In this document: positions 7,474 through 15,452 of the stretch, piece after piece
How positions within the stretch are numbered: the first letter of the stretch is position 1
Layout of the letters: each line of letters starts with the position of its first letter
IMG/VR virus record: IMGVR_UViG_3300033145_001750
Coordinates: 1-26,142 of that record
Reading direction: 5' to 3' (one strand)
DNA: 26,142 nucleotides
Source: a virus
Program-made: the position numbers and the translations under genes
Notes under the pieces: generated by a model
The model's input: only the letters and a program-made list of their open reading frames with translations
What the model was told of the DNA's origin: nothing
The model's database searches: none

Positions 7474-8427
7474 ATGGGAGCAACAGGCAGAGATTTACAC
7501 ATTGACACACCATTGACCAATATGGTGATTGGCTTTGAACCGCAGGGGTTTGTCGTGCAAAACATCTTCCCCTCAGTCGCGGTTAAAAAACAAAGTGACG
7601 TATATTATAAATGGGAAAAGGGTGATTTTTTCAGAATACCGGATACCCTGAGAGCACCTAAAACCAAAGGACGGAGCGTGGTTTTTAATGTTTCATCTGA
7701 CACTTATTACGCTCCGAATTATGCTCTTGTCCACGAGGAAGCTTTCGAGGACATGGGGAACGCTGACCAGGTATTGAAAGGCAGGCAAAAAAGGGTCCGG
7801 GCCTTGAAGAATTTGCTTTATCTGGATTGGGAAAACAGGGTAGCGTCAATGCTCACATCGGGCAGTAATCTGGGGTCATATACTACACTGTCGGGTACAA
7901 GTCAGTGGTCGGACTACGCCAATTCTGACCCGGTGAATGATATTGAGACTGGGAAGGAAGCGATCAGGTCAACTACCGGGCTGGACACTAATCTAATAAT
8001 TGTAGGCCACACGGCGCATAGGAAGCTTATACACCACCCTGATATACTTGATCGGATAAAATATGTACAGAAGGGTGTTGTCACTGCGGACGTTCTGGCG
8101 GCTGTTTTTGACGTCGAGAGGTACGTGGTCGGAAAAACAATCAAAAACACAGGTAGCGAAGGATTGACTGACAGTTTCAGCGATGTGTGGGGCGACAATG
8201 TTGTATTAGCGCATGTTACCAACGGCCCTGATCCTGACGGAAAAGACCCGTCTCTTGGATATTCTTTTAGATGGGAGGCTCCGGGCCTGGGCGGAAACCA
8301 ATGGGCGGCTGAAATCTGGAACGATCCTAACGGTGGCAATTATGAGAACCGGAGACTCCAATATTTCCAGGATGAGAAAATAACCGCCTCTGAATTGGGA
8401 TATCTGATTATAGACACGGTTGCTTAG
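7474..8427 (+). CDS. Major capsid protein
   Basis: The 317-residue protein follows the scaffold and decoration genes and is preceded by GGGGGG (7464-7469). Its start, with DTPLTNMVIGFEPQGFVVQN and IFPSVAVKKQSDVYYKWEKGDFF, resembles coat proteins of the HK97-fold family found in several Proteobacterial siphophages, where LTN...FPSVPV marks the N-terminal arm and first strand. The central HEEAFEDM, the long helix around LKNLLYLDWENRVASML and the C-terminal WAAEIWNDPNGGNYENRRLQY fit the spine helix and P-domain strands. It would form the capsid shell. Family membership below the fold level is not certain, but the genomic position leaves little doubt about the function. Confidence 0.9.
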   Translation: MGATGRDLHIDTPLTNMVIGFEPQGFVVQNIFPSVAVKKQSDVYYKWEKGDFFRIPDTLRAPKTKGRSVVFNVSSDTYYAPNYALVHEEAFEDMGNADQVLKGRQKRVRALKNLLYLDWENRVASMLTSGSNLGSYTTLSGTSQWSDYANSDPVNDIETGKEAIRSTTGLDTNLIIVGHTAHRKLIHHPDILDRIKYVQKGVVTADVLAAVFDVERYVVGKTIKNTGSEGLTDSFSDVWGDNVVLAHVTNGPDPDGKDPSLGYSFRWEAPGLGGNQWAAEIWNDPNGGNYENRRLQYFQDEKITASELGYLIIDTVA

Positions 8428-8438
8428 GAGATTGTGGA

Positions 8439-8606
8439 ATGAAAATAGAGGTTCTTTGCAGTATAAATAGCGGGGAATACGATAAAGGCATGACCATGAG
8501 CCTACCACGTAATGAAGCTTTGAGGTTAATCATGATTGGAGCTGCTAAAAAAATCCCGCTAAGGAAGAAACCCACTAAAAAAAAGGAGCAATTAGATGGG
8601 AATTGA
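8439..8606 (+). CDS. Small protein of unknown function with basic tail
   Basis: The 55-residue frame starts at ATG 8439, eight bases after an AGGAG (8426-8430). It reads as a short strand pair, then a helix, then a Lys/Arg tail: DKGMTMSLPRNEALRLIMIGAAKKI followed by PLRKKPTKKKEQ. The pattern of Gly..Thr/Met..(Leu/Val)..helix..G-A-A resembles many short phage proteins of the G.T...(E/D)..A..L...G.A type, and the gene at 14275 has the same layout. Its role is unknown. Its stop overlaps the next start by 11 bases, so it is translated with its neighbour. Small proteins like this often sit after the coat gene and could be involved in head joining, which is inference. Confidence 0.65.
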   Translation: MKIEVLCSINSGEYDKGMTMSLPRNEALRLIMIGAAKKIPLRKKPTKKKEQLDGN

Positions 8607-9003
8607 AAAAATAAGAAGACGGCTGGTAGGGAAGGGGGGAATGGATTCCCTTGCGGTCGGTTCGTTTGGCACAGTGAACGTGAACTCAGTAGTAAAAACG
8701 TTCAATGCTGCCATCACGGGTGTTGCTTCTCTTGCAGCGGCTACCTTAACAGCAATCAGCGGCGACGGTGCTTGGAGGGGGATTACTACCGTACTGAGTG
8801 GATTAGCGACCGCTACGATATCAGCCACCGCGGCGACAAGCGGGTTTCCTATCATGGTATCCCTGGGGGCTACATCGGTTACCAGTCATAGAGACCTTGT
8901 TGTCAGCGTTGATTCTATCGTCGATGGGGTAAGTTTTTCAGCGGTAACAAACCTGGCAACGGTAGATGATCAAGAAGTTGTATACACAATCATCGGGGGT
9001 TAA
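8596..9003 (+). CDS. Structural-type protein of unknown function
   Basis: The 135-residue protein has a good ribosome binding site (A-run plus GGAG, 8577-8588) and starts at ATG 8596. It is strongly Ala/Thr/Ser/Val-rich and predicted to be beta: FGTVNVNSVVKTFNAAITGV, then TAISGDGAWRGITTVLSG and a run of TATISATAATSGFPIMVSLG. Such low-complexity beta proteins after the coat gene are usually minor head or decoration proteins. No motif gives a firm family. The gene next to it (9006) has similar composition. Many Ser/Thr residues make it a possible substrate for the following glycosyltransferase gene, though nothing in the sequence proves this. Confidence 0.65.
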   Translation: MGIEKIRRRLVGKGGMDSLAVGSFGTVNVNSVVKTFNAAITGVASLAAATLTAISGDGAWRGITTVLSGLATATISATAATSGFPIMVSLGATSVTSHRDLVVSVDSIVDGVSFSAVTNLATVDDQEVVYTIIGG

Positions 9004-9005
9004 TC

Positions 9006-9290
9006 ATGGGATCGAGACACCTGCAAAATAGCTTTATGAGGATAACAACCGAGGGAACAACGGTGGTGCAGAGTGCCGGAAACTCAGGTGTGCTTGATGG
9101 CATTGTGCCTGGGATTGCTGGAGCCGCATCGTCAACTATCATTGCCCAAAACTCAGCGGGGGTAATTTTTATGAAGCTGGACGCAACGGATGTACATCCG
9201 AGGACAGGCTTAAATTTAAAGTTCCCGGATGGGCTGTCAATGGTTACATCGGGGACTACCCCGCCGGATTACACAGTTTTATTTCGATAA
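9006..9290 (+). CDS. Structural-type protein of unknown function
   Basis: The 94-residue protein starts three bases after the previous stop. It is Gly/Ser/Thr-rich with a beta pattern, including RITTEGTTVVQSAGNSGVLD, AASSTIIAQNSAGVIFMKLD and FPDGLSMVTSGTTPPDYTVLF. That composition fits a small capsid or connector surface protein, like the preceding gene. No ribosome binding site of its own is obvious, and it probably depends on coupling with the upstream gene. I do not recognise a family. It directly precedes the large glycosyltransferase gene by 24 bases. Confidence 0.62.
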   Translation: MGSRHLQNSFMRITTEGTTVVQSAGNSGVLDGIVPGIAGAASSTIIAQNSAGVIFMKLDATDVHPRTGLNLKFPDGLSMVTSGTTPPDYTVLFR

Positions 9291-9314
9291 TTTCAAAAAA
9301 AGGAGATTGCCTAA

Positions 9315-12167
9315 ATGAGCAACAAAATGAAACTTAATATTGTTTTTTATGTCAACGGGATGACATTTGACGGAAACTCGCTTAAGACTCATAGCCTGGG
9401 CGGGTCTGAAACAGCCGGATTGTGCATGGCCAGGGAGCTCGCAAAAAGAGGGCATGATATTACTATGTTTTGCAACACAAAAAACCCCGGCAAAGTAGAC
9501 AATGTCAATTACATCCCGATTGAGCATTTCAGCCCGTACATGGCATACACGGCAACGGACGTACTGATTGCTCAGCGAGTGCCCCAAATTTTCACCTCAC
9601 CAATGAAATCAAAAATCAATATCCTCTGGCAGCATGATGTTGGCCTGAAAAGGATGAGGACTGATTTCATGGGGAGCCTATGGAATGTGGCTGAGGTATG
9701 GGGCTTGTCAGATTTTCACATTAAGCAAATGTCAGAAACATACGGAGTGTCGGAAGATTTATTTTGGAAGACACGGAACGGCATTGATCCTATCAGACTC
9801 ACACCCCAAAAACGCAACCCGAAAAGATTAATTTACACTGCCCGGCCAGAGCGTGGAATGGACGTTCTTCTCCGAGATATCATGCCTAAGATATGGGCGC
9901 AAGACCCAGCTATGGAATTGCACCTCTGCGGTTATGACAACACCGTGCCTGAGATGGTGCAGTTTTATGATTCGCTGCATGCGATGATAAACGATTACCA
10001 AAAAAAAGGACTTAAAATAAAATGGTTGGGGGCACTTACCAAAAAAGAGCTTTACAAGGAATATCAGAGGGCTTCCTTATTTGTTTACCCAACCGAGTTT
10101 GAGGAAATCTCTTGCATCACAGCTATGGAATGCATGGCGTGTGGCCTCCCAATGATAGGGAGCAAGCTGGCAGCACTGCCTGAAACGATTGCTGATGGGG
10201 CTGGCATCTTGTTGGACGGCAACAACAAAAGCGAAGAATATCAGGAGAAGTTTATCAAGACAGTGTTTGACGTGCTGAATAATCCTGAGCAACTGAAACA
10301 AATGAGACAGGCGGGGCTGGATGCGGCTGGAAAGTTAGCGTGGTCAGATGTTGCGGTTGAGTGGGAATCTCATTTTTACGAGATGTTTGAAAAACTAACG
10401 GAAAACAAAGAAACCCTTGCGAAACATTTGTACCGCAATGAGGATATCATTACTCTGAAAGAAATAGCGAGCCCTACTTGGAAGGAAAAAATAGATAAAG
10501 AATACCCACTGCTACACAGCACAGAATCTTACAATGATATGTATAATCTACAAGGTCATACAGTGCCCCCACTGGAAAAACTGAATGAATACACACGTGT
10601 CAAGGTCGTTATGAATCTGTTGGCCGACTATGAACCTTTTAATCTGCTCGATTATGGCGGCGGGATTGGAAATGAAGCGATACAGTTCGTCAACACTTTT
10701 GGGTGTCAAGTCACCACGGCGGATATATCGCTCTCTCAGCAAGACGTAGGGAAGCGGATGGCTGATAGGCTATGTACCGCACCGGAAAAGATAACATGGA
10801 AGATATGTGACCAACCAAAAGACCTTAAATTCTCTTATGATGCTGTATTCGCGGGCGAAATACTGGAACACCAAATTAAACCATGGGACTTTGTTGACGC
10901 GCTGGAAAAACAGTGTGATGAGGGGGGGCTGTTAATTTTCACCGTGCCTCTTGGGCCGTGGGGGGATGTGGAGGGACTCGAATACAGAGGGCATTTGTGG
11001 AACTTCGAGAAATCAGATTTGAGGGACATGTTCGGGAATAAAAAAGACCTCATGATAAAAATGGTAGCAGGCCCAGCTAATGAAAAAAATGGAGAAACGT
11101 TGGGCTGGTACGTAATTGCCTACAAAAAAAATTCAAAGATACCCACGGGCAAAATAGACATGCAGCGTAAAATTTCCATACAAGCACCGAGGCAAACAAT
11201 ATCAACCTGTATGATCATAGGCGGAAAGCAAGAGGGCCTTCTCCACAGATGCCTTGATTCGATATTGTTAATATCGGATGAAATAATTATTGCGGATACT
11301 GGTATGAATCGCACATGCCTGGAAATTATTCAAAGCCCTAAATATCAGGGGCGTATAAAGGTTCTGCCTAACTCACCTGATCCTCTAAAAGATGGGTTTA
11401 ATAAAGCTCGAAATCATGTGATATCGAAAGCTAAATGTGACTGGATCCTCTGGATAGACTCAGACGAAGAATTGTTAACACCTGTGAATTTATTCAAATA
11501 TCTCAGGGAAAATATATATCAAGGATATTCGATTAAACAGCACCACTTTTCAGCACAGCCGCCTAACGCATTTAAGCCGGACATCCCTATCCGATTATTC
11601 AGAAATCACAAAGGAATTAAGTTTTTCGGGGTCGTACATGAACACCCGGAAAAATCATTAAATGAGGGGGTCGGAGTATCAACCTTATTATCTGATGTGG
11701 ATATAGCACATGATGGATATCTGACGGAAACAGGCAGGCGTAAACGCTTCAACCGAAACTTTCAATTGTTATTACGGGATAGAGAAAAGTATCCAGACAG
11801 GGAGTTAGGAAAGTTCCTTATTATGAGGGATTGGATTTTACTATCTCGCTACGAACTGGAAATGAACGGTGGAAAATTAACGCCTCAGATCGAAAAGAAT
11901 TGCCGGGCGGTTGTGAAAATGTACCAGGATGAATTTTTGGGCAAAAAGGGGCTTATGTCTGCTGATGGGTTGCAGTTTTATTCTGAGGCACTTGAGTTTT
12001 TAAGAGAAGGCTTTTCTTACATCTTCAACCTCAATGTCCACCCGCAAAAAGCTCAAATTGCAGGGGATGACACTACTGCCAGATTTGCAACCAAGGATGA
12101 TTTTATTACGTTCATGAAAGCGAACCTTGATACCCTAAAAGAACCGTTCGATGGGAGATATATATAA
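9315..12167 (+). CDS. Multidomain glycosyltransferase (GT4) - methyltransferase-like - glycosyltransferase (GT2)
   Basis: The ATG at 9315 follows an A-run plus GGAG (9295-9305). The 950 residues hold three domains. Residues about 1-370 form a GT-B, GT4-like glycosyltransferase: SLGGSETAGLCMARELAKRG near the start, ARPERGMDVLL, and the conserved Glu-x7-Glu at Glu264/Glu272 (EISCITAMECMACGLP). Residues about 430-610 look like an SAM-dependent methyltransferase, with the motif I loop DYGGGIG at 446-452 and FAGEILEH near 513. Residues about 625-950 form a GT-A, GT2-like domain with STCMIIGGKQEGLLHRCLDS, Asp715-Ser-Asp717 in WIDSDEE and FFGVVHEHPE. It would use nucleotide sugars and SAM in the cytoplasm. 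Lying between capsid genes and head-completion genes, it probably modifies virion proteins, but cell-surface glycans are also possible. No truncation is seen. Confidence 0.85.
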   Translation: MSNKMKLNIVFYVNGMTFDGNSLKTHSLGGSETAGLCMARELAKRGHDITMFCNTKNPGKVDNVNYIPIEHFSPYMAYTATDVLIAQRVPQIFTSPMKSKINILWQHDVGLKRMRTDFMGSLWNVAEVWGLSDFHIKQMSETYGVSEDLFWKTRNGIDPIRLTPQKRNPKRLIYTARPERGMDVLLRDIMPKIWAQDPAMELHLCGYDNTVPEMVQFYDSLHAMINDYQKKGLKIKWLGALTKKELYKEYQRASLFVYPTEFEEISCITAMECMACGLPMIGSKLAALPETIADGAGILLDGNNKSEEYQEKFIKTVFDVLNNPEQLKQMRQAGLDAAGKLAWSDVAVEWESHFYEMFEKLTENKETLAKHLYRNEDIITLKEIASPTWKEKIDKEYPLLHSTESYNDMYNLQGHTVPPLEKLNEYTRVKVVMNLLADYEPFNLLDYGGGIGNEAIQFVNTFGCQVTTADISLSQQDVGKRMADRLCTAPEKITWKICDQPKDLKFSYDAVFAGEILEHQIKPWDFVDALEKQCDEGGLLIFTVPLGPWGDVEGLEYRGHLWNFEKSDLRDMFGNKKDLMIKMVAGPANEKNGETLGWYVIAYKKNSKIPTGKIDMQRKISIQAPRQTISTCMIIGGKQEGLLHRCLDSILLISDEIIIADTGMNRTCLEIIQSPKYQGRIKVLPNSPDPLKDGFNKARNHVISKAKCDWILWIDSDEELLTPVNLFKYLRENIYQGYSIKQHHFSAQPPNAFKPDIPIRLFRNHKGIKFFGVVHEHPEKSLNEGVGVSTLLSDVDIAHDGYLTETGRRKRFNRNFQLLLRDREKYPDRELGKFLIMRDWILLSRYELEMNGGKLTPQIEKNCRAVVKMYQDEFLGKKGLMSADGLQFYSEALEFLREGFSYIFNLNVHPQKAQIAGDDTTARFATKDDFITFMKANLDTLKEPFDGRYI

Positions 12168-12640
12168 TGGCGGTATATACCACAGTCGCAAAAGTTACTG
12201 ATTTATTTCCAAAAATAAAAGATACCCAAATTTCTTCCGCTTCAATTGCGTTTTATATCAATCAGGCGGAGGCTGAAATAAACGGGCGGCTGGCTCCTCA
12301 ATACTCCCTGCCATTTTCAACAACTCCGGCCTTAATCGAAACGATTGCAACGGAATTGAGTTTAATAAAAGTACTTGACAGATTCTTTACATCGGAGGCC
12401 AGAAGCTCAAACAGTTGGCGTGACACACGGAAAAAGGACGCGCAAAATCTGCTTGATGGGATCGCGAACGGGAGTATGTCGCTGATCAACAGTTCCCATA
12501 CGATCATTAATCCTCGATCTGATTTGCACGGGATAGTCTCTAATACATCAGAATACACACCAACCTTTTCGCACTTGGGAGAGGGGAGCCAAGAAATTGA
12601 CCCTGACAGGCTCGATGATGAAACGGACGATCTGGACTAA
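12167..12640 (+). CDS. Head completion/connector protein (DUF1320, Mu gp36-like)
   Basis: The 157-residue protein starts in a TAATG overlap with the glycosyltransferase stop. Its N-terminal part, VAKVTDLFPKIKDTQISSAS and YINQAEAEINGRLAPQYSLP, is the DUF1320/gp36 pattern, followed by a helical ETIATELSLIKVLDRFF and an acidic, probably flexible tail (DPDRLDDETDDLD). These proteins bind under the portal and extend the head exit channel to the tail. The next gene is a gpG-like protein, as in Mu (36, then G region). The acidic tail is a mild oddity. The call is well supported by sequence and order. Confidence 0.84.
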   Translation: MAVYTTVAKVTDLFPKIKDTQISSASIAFYINQAEAEINGRLAPQYSLPFSTTPALIETIATELSLIKVLDRFFTSEARSSNSWRDTRKKDAQNLLDGIANGSMSLINSSHTIINPRSDLHGIVSNTSEYTPTFSHLGEGSQEIDPDRLDDETDDLD

Positions 12641-13086
12641 TGGCTCACATCGTAGGAGCAGACGCATTGCAGGCCAAGTTCAGGAAATTGGCTAAAAAAC
12701 TGAAAAACAAAAAAGGCATGTATAAACGGATCGGTGTTAAGCTGATGAACGAGATCAGCTATACCTTCAAAAAAGAGAGCCACGAAGGAGACCCCTGGAA
12801 GCCCCTGAGTCAACGAACGATAGACAAAAGGCGGAGGGGGGACAAAAAATCAAAGGCCAGGCCAAGAATACTACATGACACGGGGACATTGAGGCGGTTT
12901 GTGCGACATGCGACACCTTCCCGGCTCACGGTAGGGTCTCCGATAGAGTACGCCCCAAAACATGAATTTGGTGAGGGTGTACCGGAAAGGCCAATGTTGC
13001 CCTCGAAGGAAATGGCCTTGAAAATTAGTGTGGAAGTCACAGACAAATATATTAGCCAGCAACTAAAAAAAGCAGGACTAAAATGA
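12640..13086 (+). CDS. Virion morphogenesis protein (Mu gpG-like)
   Basis: The 148-residue, strongly basic protein starts in a 1-base TAATG overlap with the previous gene. It follows the phage virion morphogenesis family, with a Lys-rich N-terminal helix (LAKKLKNKKGMYKRIG), PWKPLSQRTIDKRRRG, then ILHDTGTLRRFVRH, a strand pair (SRLTVGSPIEYAPKHEFG) and PERPMLPSKEMALKI. In Mu, gpG works at the head-tail interface or in tail completion. The signature GxGVPERPxLP is clear, so the family call is good. The exact step, head or tail side of the junction, is uncertain. Confidence 0.86.
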   Translation: MAHIVGADALQAKFRKLAKKLKNKKGMYKRIGVKLMNEISYTFKKESHEGDPWKPLSQRTIDKRRRGDKKSKARPRILHDTGTLRRFVRHATPSRLTVGSPIEYAPKHEFGEGVPERPMLPSKEMALKISVEVTDKYISQQLKKAGLK

Positions 13087-13523
13087 CAGAGATTAATTAT
13101 TACACGATTGAGACTACATTGAAAAGCCTGTTAGAACAAGACTCAAGGCTGATTGACTTGGGCGCGACTGTCATGGTGGAAGAATCTTTCAACCTCTTGG
13201 CGGACTTATGCCCGTGGGTGGGAATCTACCTCACCGAGTGGGAGTCACCTGAAGACGAGGAAAGGATTGGCGGGACTTCCCCTGTCCTCACTTACCTGAC
13301 CCTTGAGATTTGGCTTTATGAGTGTGCAATTGAGCTGAAAACGGCGGCTAAGAACAGAGACACCCTCCTGAAAAAAGTAAAAGAGGTCTTGAAAGAAAAC
13401 AGAACAATCAGCGACACGGTCTTAATCACCAGGTTTGATGGTGGTGAGTTTGATAGCGGTGCCACGGATGACGGATATTTCAAGGGCGTGTCTATCAGGA
13501 TGGAATGTGAGGTCAGGGAATGA
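13083..13523 (+). CDS. Tail terminator-like protein
   Basis: The 146-residue protein starts in an ATGA overlap with gpG-like. It has an N-terminal helix (YYTIETTLKSLLEQDSRL), strands ATVMVEESFNLLADLCPWVGIYL and YLTLEIWLYECAIEL, a helix KNRDTLLKKVKEVLKEN and C-terminal strands ending VSIRMECEVRE. This alpha/beta order is that of the small tail-terminator or tail-completion proteins (Mu gp37-like or lambda gpU-like) that cap the tail tube next to the head. No catalytic motif exists or is expected. The call rests on fold pattern and on position between gpG-like and the tail tube gene, so it is a moderate one. Confidence 0.68.
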   Translation: MTEINYYTIETTLKSLLEQDSRLIDLGATVMVEESFNLLADLCPWVGIYLTEWESPEDEERIGGTSPVLTYLTLEIWLYECAIELKTAAKNRDTLLKKVKEVLKENRTISDTVLITRFDGGEFDSGATDDGYFKGVSIRMECEVRE

Positions 13524-14278
13524 TCATAGTTTCTTGCTGCAACAGGGACGGCGGAATTTTCACGATTGATGAAGATAACCTGAAAGTGAAAAAAGTGATC
13601 ACTCGTGAAACAAGGGGGGTCGATATTGATGGTGACATTCTTTACGCTTGCAGCTCAGACGGGTTACAGGTTTATGACGAAGGTTTCAACCTAATTAATA
13701 AACTCCATATACCGAACGATTGGCACGGGCTGAGAATCTACAATAACAAGATATGTGCCTTGGTAGCTAATAAAGACACTCTCTTTATGTTTCTGAAAGA
13801 CATGACGCCGAAAGGGTCTGTCTCTATGAGGTACGGGGACTCTAAAGAGGGGCGGAATCATATCAATGACTTGTTTTTTTATGGTGGCAGTTCTTTTTTT
13901 TCGATGTTCAGCGCAGAGGCAAGGCCGAATTATACCAAAGGTGACGGTTGTATAAAAAACGACACGGGCAGCAGCAAAACGGTTATTTCTGGCTTAGTTC
14001 AGCCCCACACGCCTTATGTTTATGAGGGAGAACTCTATTATTGCAACTCAGCGAAGGGCACAGTTGAAAAAGAGGGAGAGGTACTTTTCAGCACGGGGTC
14101 TTATCCACGAGGGATTGAAATAACAAAAAAATACATGTGGGTAGGATGCTCAGAAAATAAGCACGATCACACTAAAGGGGAATGCGGGATTGTTAGGCTG
14201 TCAAGGGAAGGGGATTCTGTGTTCATTCCATTGCCAGCTCATGAAGTTTACGGGATTGTAAGGAGGGGAGGAGCATGA
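13520..14278 (+). CDS. Beta-propeller-like protein (DUF4915-like), unusual in this position
   Basis: The 252-residue protein starts in an ATGA overlap. It shows repeated propeller-blade strands: RGVDIDGDILYACSSDGLQVYD, WHGLRIYNNKICALVANKDTL, HINDLFFYGGSSFFSMFS, QPHTPYVYEGELYYCNSAKG and PRGIEITKKYMWVGCSENK. Spaced motifs such as His-Asn/His-Asp-Leu-(Phe/Tyr)-(Tyr/Asp)-Gly and Pro-His-(T/S)-Pro resemble DUF4915 and TIGR03032-type propellers. No signal peptide or membrane segment is visible. Standard siphophages have no such gene between the tail terminator and tail tube, so it may be a virion decoration or adhesion protein, or cargo. Function is not established. The propeller reading is moderately sure, the family name less so. 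Confidence 0.6.
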   Translation: MIIVSCCNRDGGIFTIDEDNLKVKKVITRETRGVDIDGDILYACSSDGLQVYDEGFNLINKLHIPNDWHGLRIYNNKICALVANKDTLFMFLKDMTPKGSVSMRYGDSKEGRNHINDLFFYGGSSFFSMFSAEARPNYTKGDGCIKNDTGSSKTVISGLVQPHTPYVYEGELYYCNSAKGTVEKEGEVLFSTGSYPRGIEITKKYMWVGCSENKHDHTKGECGIVRLSREGDSVFIPLPAHEVYGIVRRGGA

Positions 14279-14463
14279 AAAAAATAACATGGATAATCGG
14301 GGGGCTGGAAGTTCCGGGAGTAGGCATATCACAGGAGGGGCAAACTGTAAATGCAGATAATGAAACGGCTGTTAGCTTAATAGCTCAAGGCATTGCGGTT
14401 GCTGAAAAGCCGAAAAAACCTCCTAAACAACCCAAAACATCAATAATCGAGGGGGTAAAGTAA
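14275..14463 (+). CDS. Small protein with basic Pro/Lys tail, unknown function
   Basis: The 62-residue protein starts in an ATGA overlap with the propeller gene after a GGAGGGGAGG stretch (14262-14271), which is a strong ribosome binding site. It reads WIIGGLEVPGVGISQEGQTV as strands, then ETAVSLIAQGIAVAEK as a helix, and a Lys/Pro tail. The core Gly-x-T-V-x6-A-x2-L-x3-G-x-A resembles the gene at 8439, so the two may be distant relatives. Such short proteins often lie before the tube gene in siphophages, but no role is known to me. Confidence 0.65.
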   Translation: MKKITWIIGGLEVPGVGISQEGQTVNADNETAVSLIAQGIAVAEKPKKPPKQPKTSIIEGVK

Positions 14464-14464
14464 A

Positions 14465-15427
14465 ATGGCATACGGTCAACTGGGGCATATTGGGATTTCA
14501 AAGCAAGCGAGTTTTGGGACTGCTACAAGTTCGTGGGATTATTTTCCAATCATCAGCGAAACGCTGACCACCAACATTGAGCAGTTAGTTGAGGAGGGCA
14601 TGAGGGCCCGTTTCGAGGAGGGGGCTACTCATACCGGGTTATTGACAGTGGGTGGTGATATTGTATTCGAGCCAAACCCTGTTATGGTTGGACATTTTTT
14701 GAGGGCAGTCACAGGCATTGCAAGCTCAAGTGAGGTGACATCAGGGACGCCGGTGTACGAATGGGAGTTTGTGCCCGCACAGACAGATTTCAGTACAAAT
14801 TGTGCCCTCCCGCCTTATACGCTACAGGTCTATAGGGGTGTTGGTAGTGCGTGGGAGTTTGCTGACTCGCTGGTTACAGGGCTTACACTGGATATTTCAG
14901 GCGGAGCGATCGTGAAAGCAACAGCCAATGTAGTCTCCAGAATTTCAAGCCTCATGACAAAAACCACACCGTCATTTCCTCTTGGGGACCCTTGGACGTG
15001 GGATGCTGCGAGCTTATCAATTGCTGCGACGGCAAACGGCGACATGGAGAACATGACTATTATAATTGAAAACCCGATTGAAGGAAAAACGGTGCTGGAT
15101 ACTAACAAATATCACGGGAAGTTTGTCAGGACAGGCGATAGATCTACCAGGGTGTCTGGTTCTATGGATTTTGAAAGTCAAACACAATACAACATTTTCA
15201 GAGCGCAGACTGAGCAGCGTTTTTTACTGGGGCTGACAGGGGCGACTCTCACTACGAGCGCGAACGCTCTCACAGTTGATATGCCGAACCTGCGTTACAC
15301 CTCGTACCCTGTCAATATGGGCGGGCCGGGGCGTATTTCAGCTAGCTTTGAGGGTGTGGCGAAGTATGACACTACATCCAGTTATGCCGTGAGGATCACC
15401 CTTACTAACACGAGGGCATCATATTAA
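14465..15427 (+). CDS. Major tail tube protein
   Basis: The 320-residue protein begins YGQLGHIGISKQASFGTATSSWDYFP, a strong N-terminal signature of siphophage tail tube proteins, and continues with alternating strands, including LTVGGDIVFEPNPVMVGHFLRAV, SLVTGLTLDISGGAIVKATANVV and PNLRYTSYPVNMGGPGRISAS. It would form the hexameric rings of the tail tube. No sheath gene lies before or after it, so the tail is non-contractile. It is followed by the chaperone pair and the tape measure, which is the standard order. The ribosome binding site (GAGGGGG, about 14449-14455) is good. The identification is secure from sequence and order. Confidence 0.9.
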   Translation: MAYGQLGHIGISKQASFGTATSSWDYFPIISETLTTNIEQLVEEGMRARFEEGATHTGLLTVGGDIVFEPNPVMVGHFLRAVTGIASSSEVTSGTPVYEWEFVPAQTDFSTNCALPPYTLQVYRGVGSAWEFADSLVTGLTLDISGGAIVKATANVVSRISSLMTKTTPSFPLGDPWTWDAASLSIAATANGDMENMTIIIENPIEGKTVLDTNKYHGKFVRTGDRSTRVSGSMDFESQTQYNIFRAQTEQRFLLGLTGATLTTSANALTVDMPNLRYTSYPVNMGGPGRISASFEGVAKYDTTSSYAVRITLTNTRASY

Positions 15428-15452
15428 TCTTTTGGAAAAAAAAGGAGAACCA

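Noticed and set aside
7914-8339. 141-codon - strand frame in the capsid gene
   Set aside because: Antisense to the major capsid protein with no independent support.
9006-9290. mom-type DNA modification gene paired with Com
   Set aside because: No small gene in the window shows acetyltransferase-like or Mom-like features; this one is a Gly/Ser/Thr-rich structural-type protein.
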